DNA of 64,000 bases. Source: Enhygromyxa salina (GTDB lineage: Bacteria; Myxococcota_A; Polyangia; Nannocystales; Nannocystaceae). The notes beneath the pieces were generated by a model, which saw nothing but the letters and a program-made list of their open reading frames with translations, was not told the origin of the DNA and did not search any database. Of the stretch, positions 44,214 through 55,769 are shown in pieces (position 1 is the first letter of the stretch; every line of letters starts with the position of its first letter). The stretch is from assembly GCF_000737335.2 (NCBI RefSeq), contig NZ_JMCC02000099.1, forward strand, positions 1-64,000, read 5' to 3'. The position numbers were made by a program, and so were the translations under genes.

Positions 44214-44567
44214 ATGTCCGTGCCTGCTGCAGCCCTTGCCGTTTCACTGGTTGCGGTGTCGCTGGGGTGCTCCCCGCCGCTGCCCTCCGACGAGAGCGCC
44301 GAGGGCAACGTACCCGCCGACCTCCCCGTGGAGATCATCGAGTACGCCGGTATCCTCGAGGGTCTGAACTTCGGCGCGAAGCCAAGCCGATTTGCGCTGT
44401 CTGACAGTGGTGAGTTCGTAGAGTGGTCGTTCCCTGGCTCCCGCCAGGAGGAGGTCTGGTCGGGGTCATGCGACGGCGTATCTCATCGCGTTCGCGGCCA
44501 ACTCGACCGGAGCTTCGAACCGCCCCGGCTGATCATCGATGAGGTCGTCGAGTCCCGCCGTCGCTAA
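44214..44567 (+). CDS. Small lipoprotein, unknown function
   Basis: The 117-residue product starts at ATG 44214 and has a signal peptide with a lipobox (AVSLVAVSLGC, Cys near residue 19). The mature part is about 98 residues with no match I recognise; it has a single further Cys (GSCDG). The codon usage is less GC-rich than that of genes upstream. Confidence 0.65.
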   Translation: MSVPAAALAVSLVAVSLGCSPPLPSDESAEGNVPADLPVEIIEYAGILEGLNFGAKPSRFALSDSGEFVEWSFPGSRQEEVWSGSCDGVSHRVRGQLDRSFEPPRLIIDEVVESRRR

Positions 44568-44633
44568 GGAATGGGAAGCTGGTCGCAGAAAAGTATTGAT
44601 CGGTCTCCCGGGCTCGCGTACTGTCCACAATAG

Positions 44634-46409
44634 ATGCGATGTTTGCCTCGAATTCGAGCCCTCACCGCGGTCGTAGCCCTGTTTGCGTGCTCGGATGATG
44701 AGGAGCCACTGCCCATCGGACCATGCAACAGCGACGGTGATACTGCGGGGCCTGATGGCGAACCAATTGTTGAACCGTTCGACGTAACGCCCTTGGGCAG
44801 CAGGGATGGCGCAGACCCCAACGACGTGAGAGTGCCGAAGCCGATCGTAGACGCCGATTGGATCGCCACGAACGAGGGATACTACCGACCTGCAACTGCC
44901 GACGAGCAGCGCCGGGCGAGGTGGGATGCGCCGACCATCCTGGTCGCATTGCGGCAGCCTCCGTTGGCTGCAAATCCGGACGCACCCGCACTCACGATAC
45001 CTGTGTGGCGAGACTCGGCCAACGTGCGCCGTCATACCAACATCGATCAGGTCTCGCTTCGCTTTCGAGTGCTGCAAGAGATGACGCTAGGAACCTTCGT
45101 GACCCACCGCAGTGTCACGCACGGAGCAATTCACGAGGCGAAGGTCCCCTTGTTCACCTACTTCGCAGGTGAGCAGACTGACTCCGACTCGCGCGCCGAG
45201 TTGCTGGCCTCCTCCGATGGGCAGATCCTGATCCGCGCCGACATCGGCGGGACCAGCGTGATCGCTACGGGCCCTCACAACAGCCTCGCCCTCGATCCGC
45301 CCGCGCCCGACGGCTACTACGTGCTCACCGTGCGCGTCGCCGAGGGGAACGTGGCGCGGCGGGGGCAGGAGCCCTTTGCATGTGAAAACGGCGCCTGCGA
45401 CGATCCCGACGACCCGCTCGATGAATGCAACGACGGCATCGACAACGACGGTGATGGTCACGCAGACCTGTGCGATTGGAACTGTCTCCCACACGCGGAC
45501 TACCGCGCGGACGCGTTTCCGGAGGCACGGTCGAGGGTCGAAAGTGGTGAAACCTACGCGCTGATGGGGCACGGCTCGCTGTGCACACAGTATCCCGACA
45601 CGTGGGAGATCGAGCTCGCAGACTCGGCACTCCGCGCGGCCGAACTGCTCGACAGCTTGCGGCCCGATCTTGGCCGACCGATTCGCTTCAGAACGTTCTC
45701 CTGCTGGGTGTTCGATAACTGGGAGGCTTACAACGAGTGTCAGTTCGGTCCCTATCAGATCGTCGATGGTGAGCCTGTCTACGGTGCGCCGATATGTTCG
45801 CCAGGCATGGAAGACTATCCGTACGGCCCGACGGAGGCTGACCAGCTGTCGGCGTTCGACCAAGCCAATTTGTTCTTCGAGGAGGCGCTCCCGCGAGTTT
45901 GGGCAGACTTTGAGCTCAGCGCCGCGGCGCTTGGCGCCAGCGGCGAGCCCGTCAATGGGGTCGTCCTGTTGACCTCGGATCTCCGCACAGCCTGCAAAAT
46001 GTCGGAGTTCCCACAGTGCCCGCCCGTGGCAGGGATCGCTACGTTGCCCCATGGAGACCCGCAGCACCGAGGCACAGCGATCGTCACCGACCAACCCTAC
46101 ATCGAGACCATGTGGACCACGTTGGCGCATGAGATCGGGCATACGATCGGGTTGGTTCACGACGACTACCCACAAGGTTTCATGAATCAGTTCTCGGGCG
46201 ACGCTGCGGGGCTCGGTCTCTCCGTTGACGACGAGTATCCCAACCTCGACAACGCCACACGTTGGGAGTTTGGGCTAACAGGAAGCAAGGGAAAGGACCC
46301 GCGCTCTCCTGGTTTCTACCTCTCGGGCTGCGAAGGGCCCGCCGAGTGTGCCCCGCTGGGAAAACCTGGTTGGTCTTGCGCGGCCAACGTTTTTTGCGAG
46401 GAGAACTGA
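44634..46409 (+). CDS. Secreted zinc metalloprotease-like lipoprotein
   Basis: The 591-residue product has a signal peptide ending with a possible lipobox (AVVALFAC). A type 3 calcium-loop repeat lies mid-protein (DECNDGIDNDGDGHADLCDW). The zinc site HEIGHTIGLVHDD near residue 499 is the extended HExxHxxGxxHD motif of metzincin-type peptidases. A Met-turn-like MNQF lies 14 residues later (QGFMNQFSG). The C-terminus is Cys-rich. The chain is likely exported and tethered to the outer membrane. It is separated from the next gene by a single base. Confidence 0.8.
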   Translation: MRCLPRIRALTAVVALFACSDDEEPLPIGPCNSDGDTAGPDGEPIVEPFDVTPLGSRDGADPNDVRVPKPIVDADWIATNEGYYRPATADEQRRARWDAPTILVALRQPPLAANPDAPALTIPVWRDSANVRRHTNIDQVSLRFRVLQEMTLGTFVTHRSVTHGAIHEAKVPLFTYFAGEQTDSDSRAELLASSDGQILIRADIGGTSVIATGPHNSLALDPPAPDGYYVLTVRVAEGNVARRGQEPFACENGACDDPDDPLDECNDGIDNDGDGHADLCDWNCLPHADYRADAFPEARSRVESGETYALMGHGSLCTQYPDTWEIELADSALRAAELLDSLRPDLGRPIRFRTFSCWVFDNWEAYNECQFGPYQIVDGEPVYGAPICSPGMEDYPYGPTEADQLSAFDQANLFFEEALPRVWADFELSAAALGASGEPVNGVVLLTSDLRTACKMSEFPQCPPVAGIATLPHGDPQHRGTAIVTDQPYIETMWTTLAHEIGHTIGLVHDDYPQGFMNQFSGDAAGLGLSVDDEYPNLDNATRWEFGLTGSKGKDPRSPGFYLSGCEGPAECAPLGKPGWSCAANVFCEEN

Positions 46410-46410
46410 G

Positions 46411-46920
46411 ATGTCGAAGAATCGGATGCCGACTCGGCTCACCACACCAGCTTGGCCACAGGCTGGTGTTATATTCGTTCTAGCTCTCCAATACGTCGGC
46501 GGTCTCGGCTGCACCCGCGCTCCGGTGACGTCACTCGACGAGGTGCTTCAGGAACTAGCAGCGTTGCGCAACGAGAACCGCGAAGTCAGCTGTGCCTGTC
46601 CGCATCAGGTCCTCGATGGCTCTGGCGATGTTTTCAAGAGCGAGATGGCGTGCCTCGCCGGCTCTGACCCAGTGCAGGATAGCGACCTGGCGTGCATCGA
46701 AGACGTGTTGGCCGGTTCGGGGCGCACGACCGAACAGCATCTCGCGCTCATCCAATGCTTCAATGACGAGATGTCAGCGGACATTGAGTGCAAGCGAGCG
46801 CACCTCGACTCTTGTGCCGATCAGCAATTCTCGCCCTGCTCGGATGACACCGACACCGACACTTGTGGAGGTGACTACTCCCAAGATACGTTGGAGGCGC
46901 TCTGGATTTGCACGTACTGA
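46411..46920 (+). CDS. Cys-rich lipoprotein, unknown function
   Basis: The 169-residue product starts at ATG 46411 with GAGGAG a short distance upstream (46398-46403). A membrane helix ends in the lipobox VGGLGC. The mature part has ten or so cysteines (CACPHQVLDG, ACLAGSD, ECKRAH, CSDDTDTDTCGGD). No family was recognised. It is almost contiguous with the metalloprotease gene, which suggests a shared role such as a binding partner or inhibitor. Confidence 0.7.
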   Translation: MSKNRMPTRLTTPAWPQAGVIFVLALQYVGGLGCTRAPVTSLDEVLQELAALRNENREVSCACPHQVLDGSGDVFKSEMACLAGSDPVQDSDLACIEDVLAGSGRTTEQHLALIQCFNDEMSADIECKRAHLDSCADQQFSPCSDDTDTDTCGGDYSQDTLEALWICTY

Positions 46921-47010
46921 GTTCAGGTTCGCCCCCAGCGATTCGTGCCATAGTTTGCCACTCCGCCGTTAACGTGATCCGCTGCAGCTTGGCTTGGACC
47001 AACATAGCGC

Positions 47011-47234
47011 ATGCGCCGGACCTGGTGCGAGCCCGACGACTGCGCCGACGGTGCCGATGTTGGAACCCCGAAGGCCACACCACCGAGCCCGGCACCTGCG
47101 TCCCCTACTGCGACATCGAGGGTGCGATCGGCCCGACCTGCAAAGCCGCTTGCGTCCCTTGCAGCGCGACCGAGCGGGGCCTGTGCGTGAGCGGGTGCTC
47201 GGGCGAGGACTGCCACGTCGGCGCGTTTTGCTAG
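47011..47234 (+). pseudogene. Frame-broken Cys-rich gene fragment
   Basis: From the ATG at 47011 one frame reads MRRTWCEPDDCADGADVG, and from about 47060 another frame reads EPGTCVPYCDIEGAIG through CVSGCSGEDCHVGAFC to a TAG at 47232. Both parts look like the same kind of Cys-rich exported protein, so one frameshift appears to split them. No signal peptide remains. The rest of the stretch from 46921 to 47279 holds no gene I can support. Confidence 0.4.
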
Positions 47235-47279
47235 CGCTAGCCGATCTCACCGCCTGAACTTGTCGGCGAGCTGGGCGAG

Positions 47280-47770
47280 CTAGGCGAGTGGCGGCGGCGA
47301 GACGTGGGAGCGCGCCCTCCGGGCGTTCGTGGGTTGACGTCCGACGCCGAGCACGACGACGTGGTGCGCGGCGAGGCGGGGCGAGCCGAGCACCTCGTCG
47401 GTGGCGGCGGCGAGACCTTCGAGACGCTCGAGCTGGGGTCGGCCTCGCGGGGCGATCATGTGGGTCACCCCCTTGGGGAACAGGCGCTCGGTGACGAAGC
47501 CGCAATTCGGGACCACGTCGATGCGACGTTTGTACCGCTTGGTCTGGTCGTCGCTGATCGTGTCTCGATGGTCGCGCTGGGCCCGGGCGTAGATCTCTGC
47601 CCGCGCCTGGTGTCGCGCACGGTCTCGAACGACTTGTCGATCGCCGCCAGGACCTCGTCGACCTGCGGAGCGAGGGGGGCCGTCAGGGGATCGGCGCTGA
47701 GCCGGGCGACGAAGTAGACCAGTTGGTCGGTGTACGCGGCGTAGCCGTCATGTTCGCGTGGAAGCGCCAT
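47280..47770 (-). pseudogene. Frameshifted hypothetical gene
   Basis: The N-terminal part (ATG 47770, MALPREHDGYAAYTDQLVYF, then APLAPQVDEVLAAIDKSFE) runs in one frame. After a shift near 47606-47612 the next frame continues with protein-like sequence ARAEIYARAQRDHRDTISDD, then VVPNCGFVTERLFPKGVTHM, to a stop at 47280. The join is natural in residue composition. A single base insertion or deletion, or a sequencing error, would restore a product of about 160 residues. I do not recognise the family. Confidence 0.55.
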
Positions 47771-47890
47771 GCAACCCAACCTGCACAGATCTGGCGGACT
47801 TGAACATGAGTTCGCGCTCGTAGGTGGCCTGCGACGCGCCCCAAATCGCTCCCACCCCGTCTCCAGGTCGTGATGGGCCGCCCGATCCAG

Positions 47891-48090
47891 CCGATCCAGC
47901 GTCACAGCGGCGCGGTGGGCCAGCCGTCGCCACCGATCCAGCGTCGCAAGCTCGCCTTGGGTGTCCGGTCAGCCCCGATCCAGCGTCGCGAGGCCGCGAT
48001 CGCTCGAGTGAACGGGCATGCGCCGGGTCGCAGGGCCACGGCGCCCGCGCGCAGGTGCGTTGTTCGGCGTCGCGAGGCCGCGATCGCTCC
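47891..48090. repeat. 42-bp imperfect tandem repeat and a 23-bp direct repeat
   Basis: CCGATCCAGCGTC recurs at 47891, 47933 and 47975, a period of 42 bp, with looser similarity between. The sequence GCGTCGCGAGGCCGCGATCG (plus CTC) occurs at about 47983 and again at about 48067. The whole gap from 47771 to 48158 between the broken gene and the oligopeptidase gene is made of such repeats, and I see no gene in it. Confidence 0.65.
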
Positions 48091-48158
48091 CTACCCGCGG
48101 CTTTGACACGCCGCGGAGCCCGAATTCCACCCAATTCGGTCCCCCATCCTGGACCGCT

Positions 48159-50417
<2,259 letters not shown>

Positions 50418-50428
50418 CGGCTCACAAT

Positions 50429-50595
50429 CTGTTTTCAGCTCGGGCGAACTGTTTTCAGCTCGGGCGAGGGCTTCTCGCCCGCTTGCGGACGCTTTTGTAG
50501 ACTGGTTCTCTGCGGGCAGCGAACTGTTTTCAGCTCGGGCGAGGGCTTCTCGCCCGCTTGCGGACGCTCTTGTAGACTGGTTCTCTGCGGGCAGC
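50429..50595 (-). repeat. Two 75-bp tandem units containing the 41-bp hairpin repeat
   Basis: Two complete 75-bp units start at 50446 and 50521 and differ at one or two positions (CGGACGCTTTTGTAG versus CGGACGCTCTTGTAG). A partial third copy (CTGTTTTCAGCTCGGGCGAA) precedes them at 50429. On the minus strand each contains GCGTCCGCAAGCGGGCGAG and a GGGCGAG-AAGCC-CTCGCCC hairpin like the repeat at 28.6 kb. The array fills the gap between the kinase-AAA gene stop and the peptidase start. Confidence 0.9.
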
Positions 50596-50628
50596 GAACT
50601 CTGGGGACGAACCTTGTAACGCCGAGGG

Positions 50629-53600
50629 TCACTCGCGCGCAAGCGTACGCGCGGGCGCGACCAAGCGGATGAAGCCCTCGGGATCTTCGATGTCCTCGAG
50701 CTCGAAGTAGCCTGCAGCGTGCGCCGCATGTGCCGGACCTTCGCCCGTGTCACCAAGTAGCTGGGCTTGGCGCGCGCGGACGGCCGCGAGCTGCCCACGC
50801 ATGCCTTGGGCCTGAAATTGATCGGCAGCCTCGGCCCACGCTGTCTGGGCGCCCGCGGCGTCGCCCGTGAGCGACGCGAGCCCCGCCTCGATCACGGCCA
50901 CGTGCCCGTGCAGCGTTGGGTTGCCTGCGGCGCGCAGCTTCGCGGCCCAGCGCCGCGCGCGACGAACATGGGGCCCGCCGCCCTCGTGAACGGCCGCCAT
51001 CAGGTGACAGCGACACAGCAGCTCGATCACGTTGTAGCGGGCGAGCAGATGCTCGGACAGGAACGTGCGCTTCATCTGCGCGAGCGTCTGAGTGGCCAGC
51101 TCGATCGCCTGCTCGTGCTCGCCCTCGTGGAGCAGAATCCGAACTTGGCCATAGAACGCCCACACGTCGCCAAACAAGTAGCGACCGGGCTTCCAATGAT
51201 CGAGGGCCGCCGTCAACACGCTGCGAGCCTGGGCTGGCTTGCCAGCGAGCACCAGCGCGACCGCCATGAATGACGACACCTCGACCATCTCTTGCATGTC
51301 GCCGCGCTCGCGGGCGCGCTCGGTCGTGCCCTTGGCCCGGGCCCAAAACTCGCGCAGGCGGCCCTGGCAAACGAGGGTCCACATGTGGTGGATCTGAGCG
51401 GTGCGGCGGTCCCACGCGGCCCCGGGCACGCCCTCGAGCCGCTCGATCACCTTGGTGTGCAGCTCGCCGCTGATCGGGTAGCGGCGCTCGAACCAGTGCA
51501 GGCTGGCTTCACACAGATCAATGAAGCCCTCGAGCTGCGGATCGCCAAGCTCGGCCGCGAGCTCGCGCGCCACCCCCATGTGCTGCTCGACCCGGCGCCA
51601 GTCGGCGCCCGCGACGTCGATCACACATTGGTACGCGAGCGCCCGGGCGACCCGGTAGGGCTCACCAGCGCGCAGCGACAGCCGCAGGTTGCGAAAGTTA
51701 AACAGCGCGCTCAGCAGCGTCTCTTGAGTGGACAGACCGTTGACGACCGCGAAGCAGGTGTCGATCTGATCGAGCAACCCAGGCTCGACCTCGGACGCCT
51801 CGCGCCGCACGAACGCGAACCCACGCACGCGCGCACGCGCCTGCTCCCACACCAGCGCCGAGACCGAGGCGACCGTGCCAGACGGGAGCTGCAGCGCGAC
51901 CGATCGCAACAGCGTGTCGAGCTGCGCGAGGCCTTCGTCGACGTGGCCGGTCTTGACCAGCTGATCGGCGGCCAGGCGTCGACACTCGCGGGCGCGCGCC
52001 GGATCGACCTGGACCGGGTTGTGCGGGTGGTCGGCCTCGTCGGCCAGCGCAAGCAACAGCTGGGCGGCCTCGTACCCCCGGCCCACGTTGATCAGCTGTT
52101 CCGCCAGGCCCATGCGCAGATCTGCGACCCGGTTGGGATCGGCGTCTTCGGGCAGCAACTCCAAGGTTGTCCGAAACAGCGCCACCGCGCGCAGGAACGC
52201 CAGCGAGTTGGCCGCGAGCTCGGCTGCGCGCTCGTAGTAGTTGGCCGCGCGCGCACGATCACCGCCCCGCTCGAAGTGCTCGGCCAGCGCTTCTGGATCG
52301 CAGGCAAAATGCTCGAGCGCGTCGGCCAGACGACGGTGCACGCTCCGCAGCGCGTCGGGCTCGAGCTCGCCAACCGCGACCTCGCGGATCCGGGCGTGGG
52401 CGGTCTCGAGGGTCCCGGGCGCCCCACCCTCGCCGCTGCGGGCGAGCAGCAGCTCGGCCTCGCGCAGACGGGGGAGCAGCGCCATCGGATCTTCGATCTC
52501 GCTGGCCCGAAACGCGACCCGGCGATCGACCGGGCCGCCCGCGACGGCGACGACCTCGAGCAAGCGCCGACTGTCCGCGTCCAGCTCGAGGATCCGGCGT
52601 ACGACGATCTGGTCGAGCTCCTCTGTCGCGAAGTCGGACGAGCCCCCGTGGGTCAGCTGAACCAGCTGGCCGACGAAGAAGGGGTTGCCCTGGGCCCGCG
52701 AGGCCACGAACTCGGCCGTGACCGGATCGAAGTCGTCGCCCATGAGCGCGCGGGCCAGCTCTTGGGTCTCTTCTGGGTCCAGCGGGCCAATGAACAGCTC
52801 CTGGGTGTCCCGGTCGTCGACCGCGGTCGCGCTCGTCAGCTCTTGCAGCGCCTCGTTGCTGTCGATCTCGTCGCGGTAGGTCACCGCGACCAACATCGGA
52901 GGGGCGTCGGGGGGCGCGAGCAACGAGCTCAGCAGTCGCGCGCTGTCGACGTTGGCCCAGTGAAAGTCGTCGATGAACACGATCAGCGGCCGCCGCTTTG
53001 CGACCCCCGTGAACAGCTCGCGCAGCGACTCGAACGCACGCTCGCGCAGCTCGTGGGCGTCGAGGCCGCTGGTTCGCGTGCGATCGGCCCGCCACAGATC
53101 GTCGAGCACCGGAAACAGCCGCGCGAGCGCGACCGGGTGCGCGGGCTCGAGCGCCAGCAGCGACTCGCGGGGGATCTGCCGCAGGTGGACCGAGAGCGCG
53201 TCGATCACTGGATCGAGGCCCTTGTAGGGCACCGACTCGCGCTCGAGGCAGCGACCCTTGAGCACCACCGCCTGCTCCCGATCCTGCACGCGGGCCAAGA
53301 ACTCGCGGACCAGCGCCGACTTGCCGTAGCCGCTGGGCCCGCGCAGGTGGACCATGGCCGGACCCGCGCCCGCGCCCACCTTGACCCGGTCAAACGCCGA
53401 GTCGAGCAGCGCCAGCTCGCGCGTGCGGCCAACGAAGGGCGCCCGCGCCCGCACCATGCTGTCGTCGTCGGTCTCGAGCGAGCCCCACCCAACGCCCGAT
53501 CCGGTGTCGGTGCGCCCGTCCAAGATCGCCAGGATCTCGCGGGCGCTGGGTCGGTCTTCGGGCATGCGCGCGAGCATCCGGCGGCACAGCGCGGCGAGGT

Positions 53601-54504
53601 CCGGCGGGATGTCGGCGACGAACTCGTCGATCTCTGGCGGCTCGTACTCGCGCTTGGCGAACAACAGGTGGGTGAGGTTGCCCTGAAACGGCCGCCGCCC
53701 GCTCAGGCACTCGTAGAGCATGACCCCCACCGCGTACCAGTCTGCGGCTGGTCCCGCGCGCTCGAGCCCAGCCTGCTCGGGGCTCATGTACGCGGGCGTG
53801 CCCATGATCTGGTCGTCTGGGCTGTCTGGCTGCGCCTCCGAGTGATCCTGGACCAACCCAAAGTCGAGCACGACGACGCGGCCTTCGGTCGTGACCAAGA
53901 CGTTGGAGGGCTTGAGATCGCGGTGAATGCAGCCGTGCTGGTGCAGGTGGCGGACACCCGCGACCAGCTGTCTCACCGCCCGACGCAGCCGCGCGAGGTT
54001 GGGCAGCTGGCCTTCTGGCGTTCGCCCGCGCACGTAGTCGTCGAAGCTGACCCCGTCGATCAGCTCCATCGTGAAGAAGCTGACCGAGTCCGGCAGCACG
54101 ACCAGCTCGCCGAGCGCGACCAAGTTCTCGTGGGCGACGCCCGCCAGCGCGCGGAACTCTTGCTTGAATCGATACAGCAGGCTCGCGCTGGTTCGCTCGA
54201 GGTACTTGAGCGCGACCAGCTCGCCAGCGTTGGCTCCGCTGATCCGCCGCGCCGCGAACACCTGACCCATGCCGCCAGCCCCGAGCTCGTGCTCGACCCG
54301 GAACTCACCAAGCCGATCGCCCGGGTGCACGGCCGGCCGATCAGCCAGGCCGCGCGCGACGATCGTGTCCATGCTCGTGTCGGTCTTGGGCTGGCCGTGC
54401 TCCGTCGCCAGATTGTCACCCGTGCGGGTGATCGACGAGGTGTCCAGGCGCAAGCCCGAGTCGGTGAGCTCCGGTAGGCCGTCGGCCGTGTCCGGGCCTT
54501 GCAT
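50629..54504 (-). CDS. Ser/Thr kinase-AAA ATPase-TPR signalling protein
   Basis: The 1291-residue product (ATG 54504) has a kinase domain with GAGGMGQVF near residue 75, HRDLKPSNVL near 193 and DFG near 215. It continues into an AAA/STAND ATPase module with Walker A GPSGYGKSALV near 388 and Walker B LIVFIDDFHW near 505, then a helical C-terminal half with many TPR-like repeats. This is the PknK-like architecture used to link phosphorylation to an ATP-driven oligomerisation switch and to protein partners bound by TPRs. No membrane helix is seen. An alternative ATG lies at 54579. It is divergent from a tandem paralogous gene pair. Confidence 0.9.
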   Translation of the reverse strand: MQGPDTADGLPELTDSGLRLDTSSITRTGDNLATEHGQPKTDTSMDTIVARGLADRPAVHPGDRLGEFRVEHELGAGGMGQVFAARRISGANAGELVALKYLERTSASLLYRFKQEFRALAGVAHENLVALGELVVLPDSVSFFTMELIDGVSFDDYVRGRTPEGQLPNLARLRRAVRQLVAGVRHLHQHGCIHRDLKPSNVLVTTEGRVVVLDFGLVQDHSEAQPDSPDDQIMGTPAYMSPEQAGLERAGPAADWYAVGVMLYECLSGRRPFQGNLTHLLFAKREYEPPEIDEFVADIPPDLAALCRRMLARMPEDRPSAREILAILDGRTDTGSGVGWGSLETDDDSMVRARAPFVGRTRELALLDSAFDRVKVGAGAGPAMVHLRGPSGYGKSALVREFLARVQDREQAVVLKGRCLERESVPYKGLDPVIDALSVHLRQIPRESLLALEPAHPVALARLFPVLDDLWRADRTRTSGLDAHELRERAFESLRELFTGVAKRRPLIVFIDDFHWANVDSARLLSSLLAPPDAPPMLVAVTYRDEIDSNEALQELTSATAVDDRDTQELFIGPLDPEETQELARALMGDDFDPVTAEFVASRAQGNPFFVGQLVQLTHGGSSDFATEELDQIVVRRILELDADSRRLLEVVAVAGGPVDRRVAFRASEIEDPMALLPRLREAELLLARSGEGGAPGTLETAHARIREVAVGELEPDALRSVHRRLADALEHFACDPEALAEHFERGGDRARAANYYERAAELAANSLAFLRAVALFRTTLELLPEDADPNRVADLRMGLAEQLINVGRGYEAAQLLLALADEADHPHNPVQVDPARARECRRLAADQLVKTGHVDEGLAQLDTLLRSVALQLPSGTVASVSALVWEQARARVRGFAFVRREASEVEPGLLDQIDTCFAVVNGLSTQETLLSALFNFRNLRLSLRAGEPYRVARALAYQCVIDVAGADWRRVEQHMGVARELAAELGDPQLEGFIDLCEASLHWFERRYPISGELHTKVIERLEGVPGAAWDRRTAQIHHMWTLVCQGRLREFWARAKGTTERARERGDMQEMVEVSSFMAVALVLAGKPAQARSVLTAALDHWKPGRYLFGDVWAFYGQVRILLHEGEHEQAIELATQTLAQMKRTFLSEHLLARYNVIELLCRCHLMAAVHEGGGPHVRRARRWAAKLRAAGNPTLHGHVAVIEAGLASLTGDAAGAQTAWAEAADQFQAQGMRGQLAAVRARQAQLLGDTGEGPAHAAHAAGYFELEDIEDPEGFIRLVAPARTLARE

Positions 54505-54637
54505 GGCCGAGAAGGTATCACGTGTCCCAGTGCTAGCGACTGACCCCGAGCGCGCCCCTTTCACGCGTGGCTCGCTCACCTTCCCCCCTGCGCGTGAGCC
54601 CCATCGCCTCCCGCGCGTCCCGTGATAGCGTCTCGCC

Positions 54638-55696
54638 GTGGCCAGCGACGATCACGAGCAGGGTGGACAAGGAGAGGATCTCGGGCAGCTCGTCGAGGAG
54701 CTCTTCAACGACATCGACAAGGTCCGCCGTCTGCTCAAGCGCGCGTTCCCGGGCACCCAGCCCGGCGAGGACGAGGTTCGAGCCAGGCGCGACAAGCTAC
54801 GCCGGGCCGAGGTCGAGCCGGGTCTCGAGCGGATGCACCAAGACGGCGAGCCCGACGATGCCGAGCGCGAAGCCGCCGAGCGACAAGAGAGCGCCCGCGG
54901 GCAGCACACGATCTACGCGGTCACCGCTCGCCACAACCGGACCAAGCCGTTCGCTTCCGACTGGGTCGGGCACACCCAGTCGGTGCGGGTGACGCTGCCG
55001 GCGACCCTGGCACAGGCCGAGCCGATCTGGACCCACCTCGGGGTCGTCAAGGCCGAGGACCACCTGATGTTCTCGGTCGCCGAGGTCGTCGCCGGCTACA
55101 CGGCGATGTTTGGATCCGAGCCCAAGGTCGCCCGCGTGGATCTGATCACCGGCGCGCGCCACTACGATCTGGATCGGTTCGCGCCGCTGTCGGTGTTCCT
55201 TGCTTACGAGCACGCCGACGACAAGCAGGCCGTGTTCTACGTGTACGAGAGCGGCAGCGCCCAGGGCAACCCGGCGGTGCTGTACTGGGCGCCAACCATG
55301 GGCGCCAAGATCATCGCCCAAGCAGGCTTTCAGTTCACGCCCTTCTCCTGCGCCGAAGACTGGTACGCAGGCAAGCTGATCATGAACCGGGCGAAGACCG
55401 AGCCGAGCGTGCTGTCGATCTCGATCTCGCAGGTCAAGGACGGGTCGCGCCACTACATCGATCTCACCGCGAGCTACGCGGTCGTCGAGCCCGGCAAGGT
55501 CGTGTGGCCCGTCGCCCACCAGATCCAGGCCGCGCTGCGGGTGTTTGCGATCGCCCAGGCCATGGGCTGCAAGCTCGACGTCTGGGAGTGGGGCCTGGGC
55601 CAGATCGGCCGCACCGCGTTCGACTGGATCGCCGAGCCTCCCCAGCGCGGCACCAGCCAAGGCTACTCGGGCTGCTCGCGGACGCCCGACACCTGA
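54638..55696 (+). CDS. Soluble protein of unknown family, paralogue 1
   Basis: The 352-residue product starts at a GTG and has a charged N-terminal quarter, then a 240-residue conserved domain. Landmarks are HTIYAVTARHNRTKPF, QSVRVTLP, VKAEDHLMFSVAE, ARVDLITGARH, SVFLAYEH and FQFTPFSCAEDWYAGKL. The next gene encodes a clear relative along this whole domain. No membrane helix, signal peptide or known catalytic motif was found. It is divergent from the kinase-AAA-TPR gene. Confidence 0.8.
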   Translation: MASDDHEQGGQGEDLGQLVEELFNDIDKVRRLLKRAFPGTQPGEDEVRARRDKLRRAEVEPGLERMHQDGEPDDAEREAAERQESARGQHTIYAVTARHNRTKPFASDWVGHTQSVRVTLPATLAQAEPIWTHLGVVKAEDHLMFSVAEVVAGYTAMFGSEPKVARVDLITGARHYDLDRFAPLSVFLAYEHADDKQAVFYVYESGSAQGNPAVLYWAPTMGAKIIAQAGFQFTPFSCAEDWYAGKLIMNRAKTEPSVLSISISQVKDGSRHYIDLTASYAVVEPGKVVWPVAHQIQAALRVFAIAQAMGCKLDVWEWGLGQIGRTAFDWIAEPPQRGTSQGYSGCSRTPDT

Positions 55697-55769
55697 GTCT
55701 CCGCTCGGGCAGGGCCGCTGATCATTCGTCCCGCGCATACACCTACAGGGCGCGGTGGTACGGTCGACC

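Noticed and set aside
50418..50798. N-terminal extension of the prolyl oligopeptidase frame to 50798.
   Set aside because: It reads through the tandem repeats and into the 3' end of the kinase-AAA gene, and it would bury the lipoprotein signal peptide that starts at 50417.
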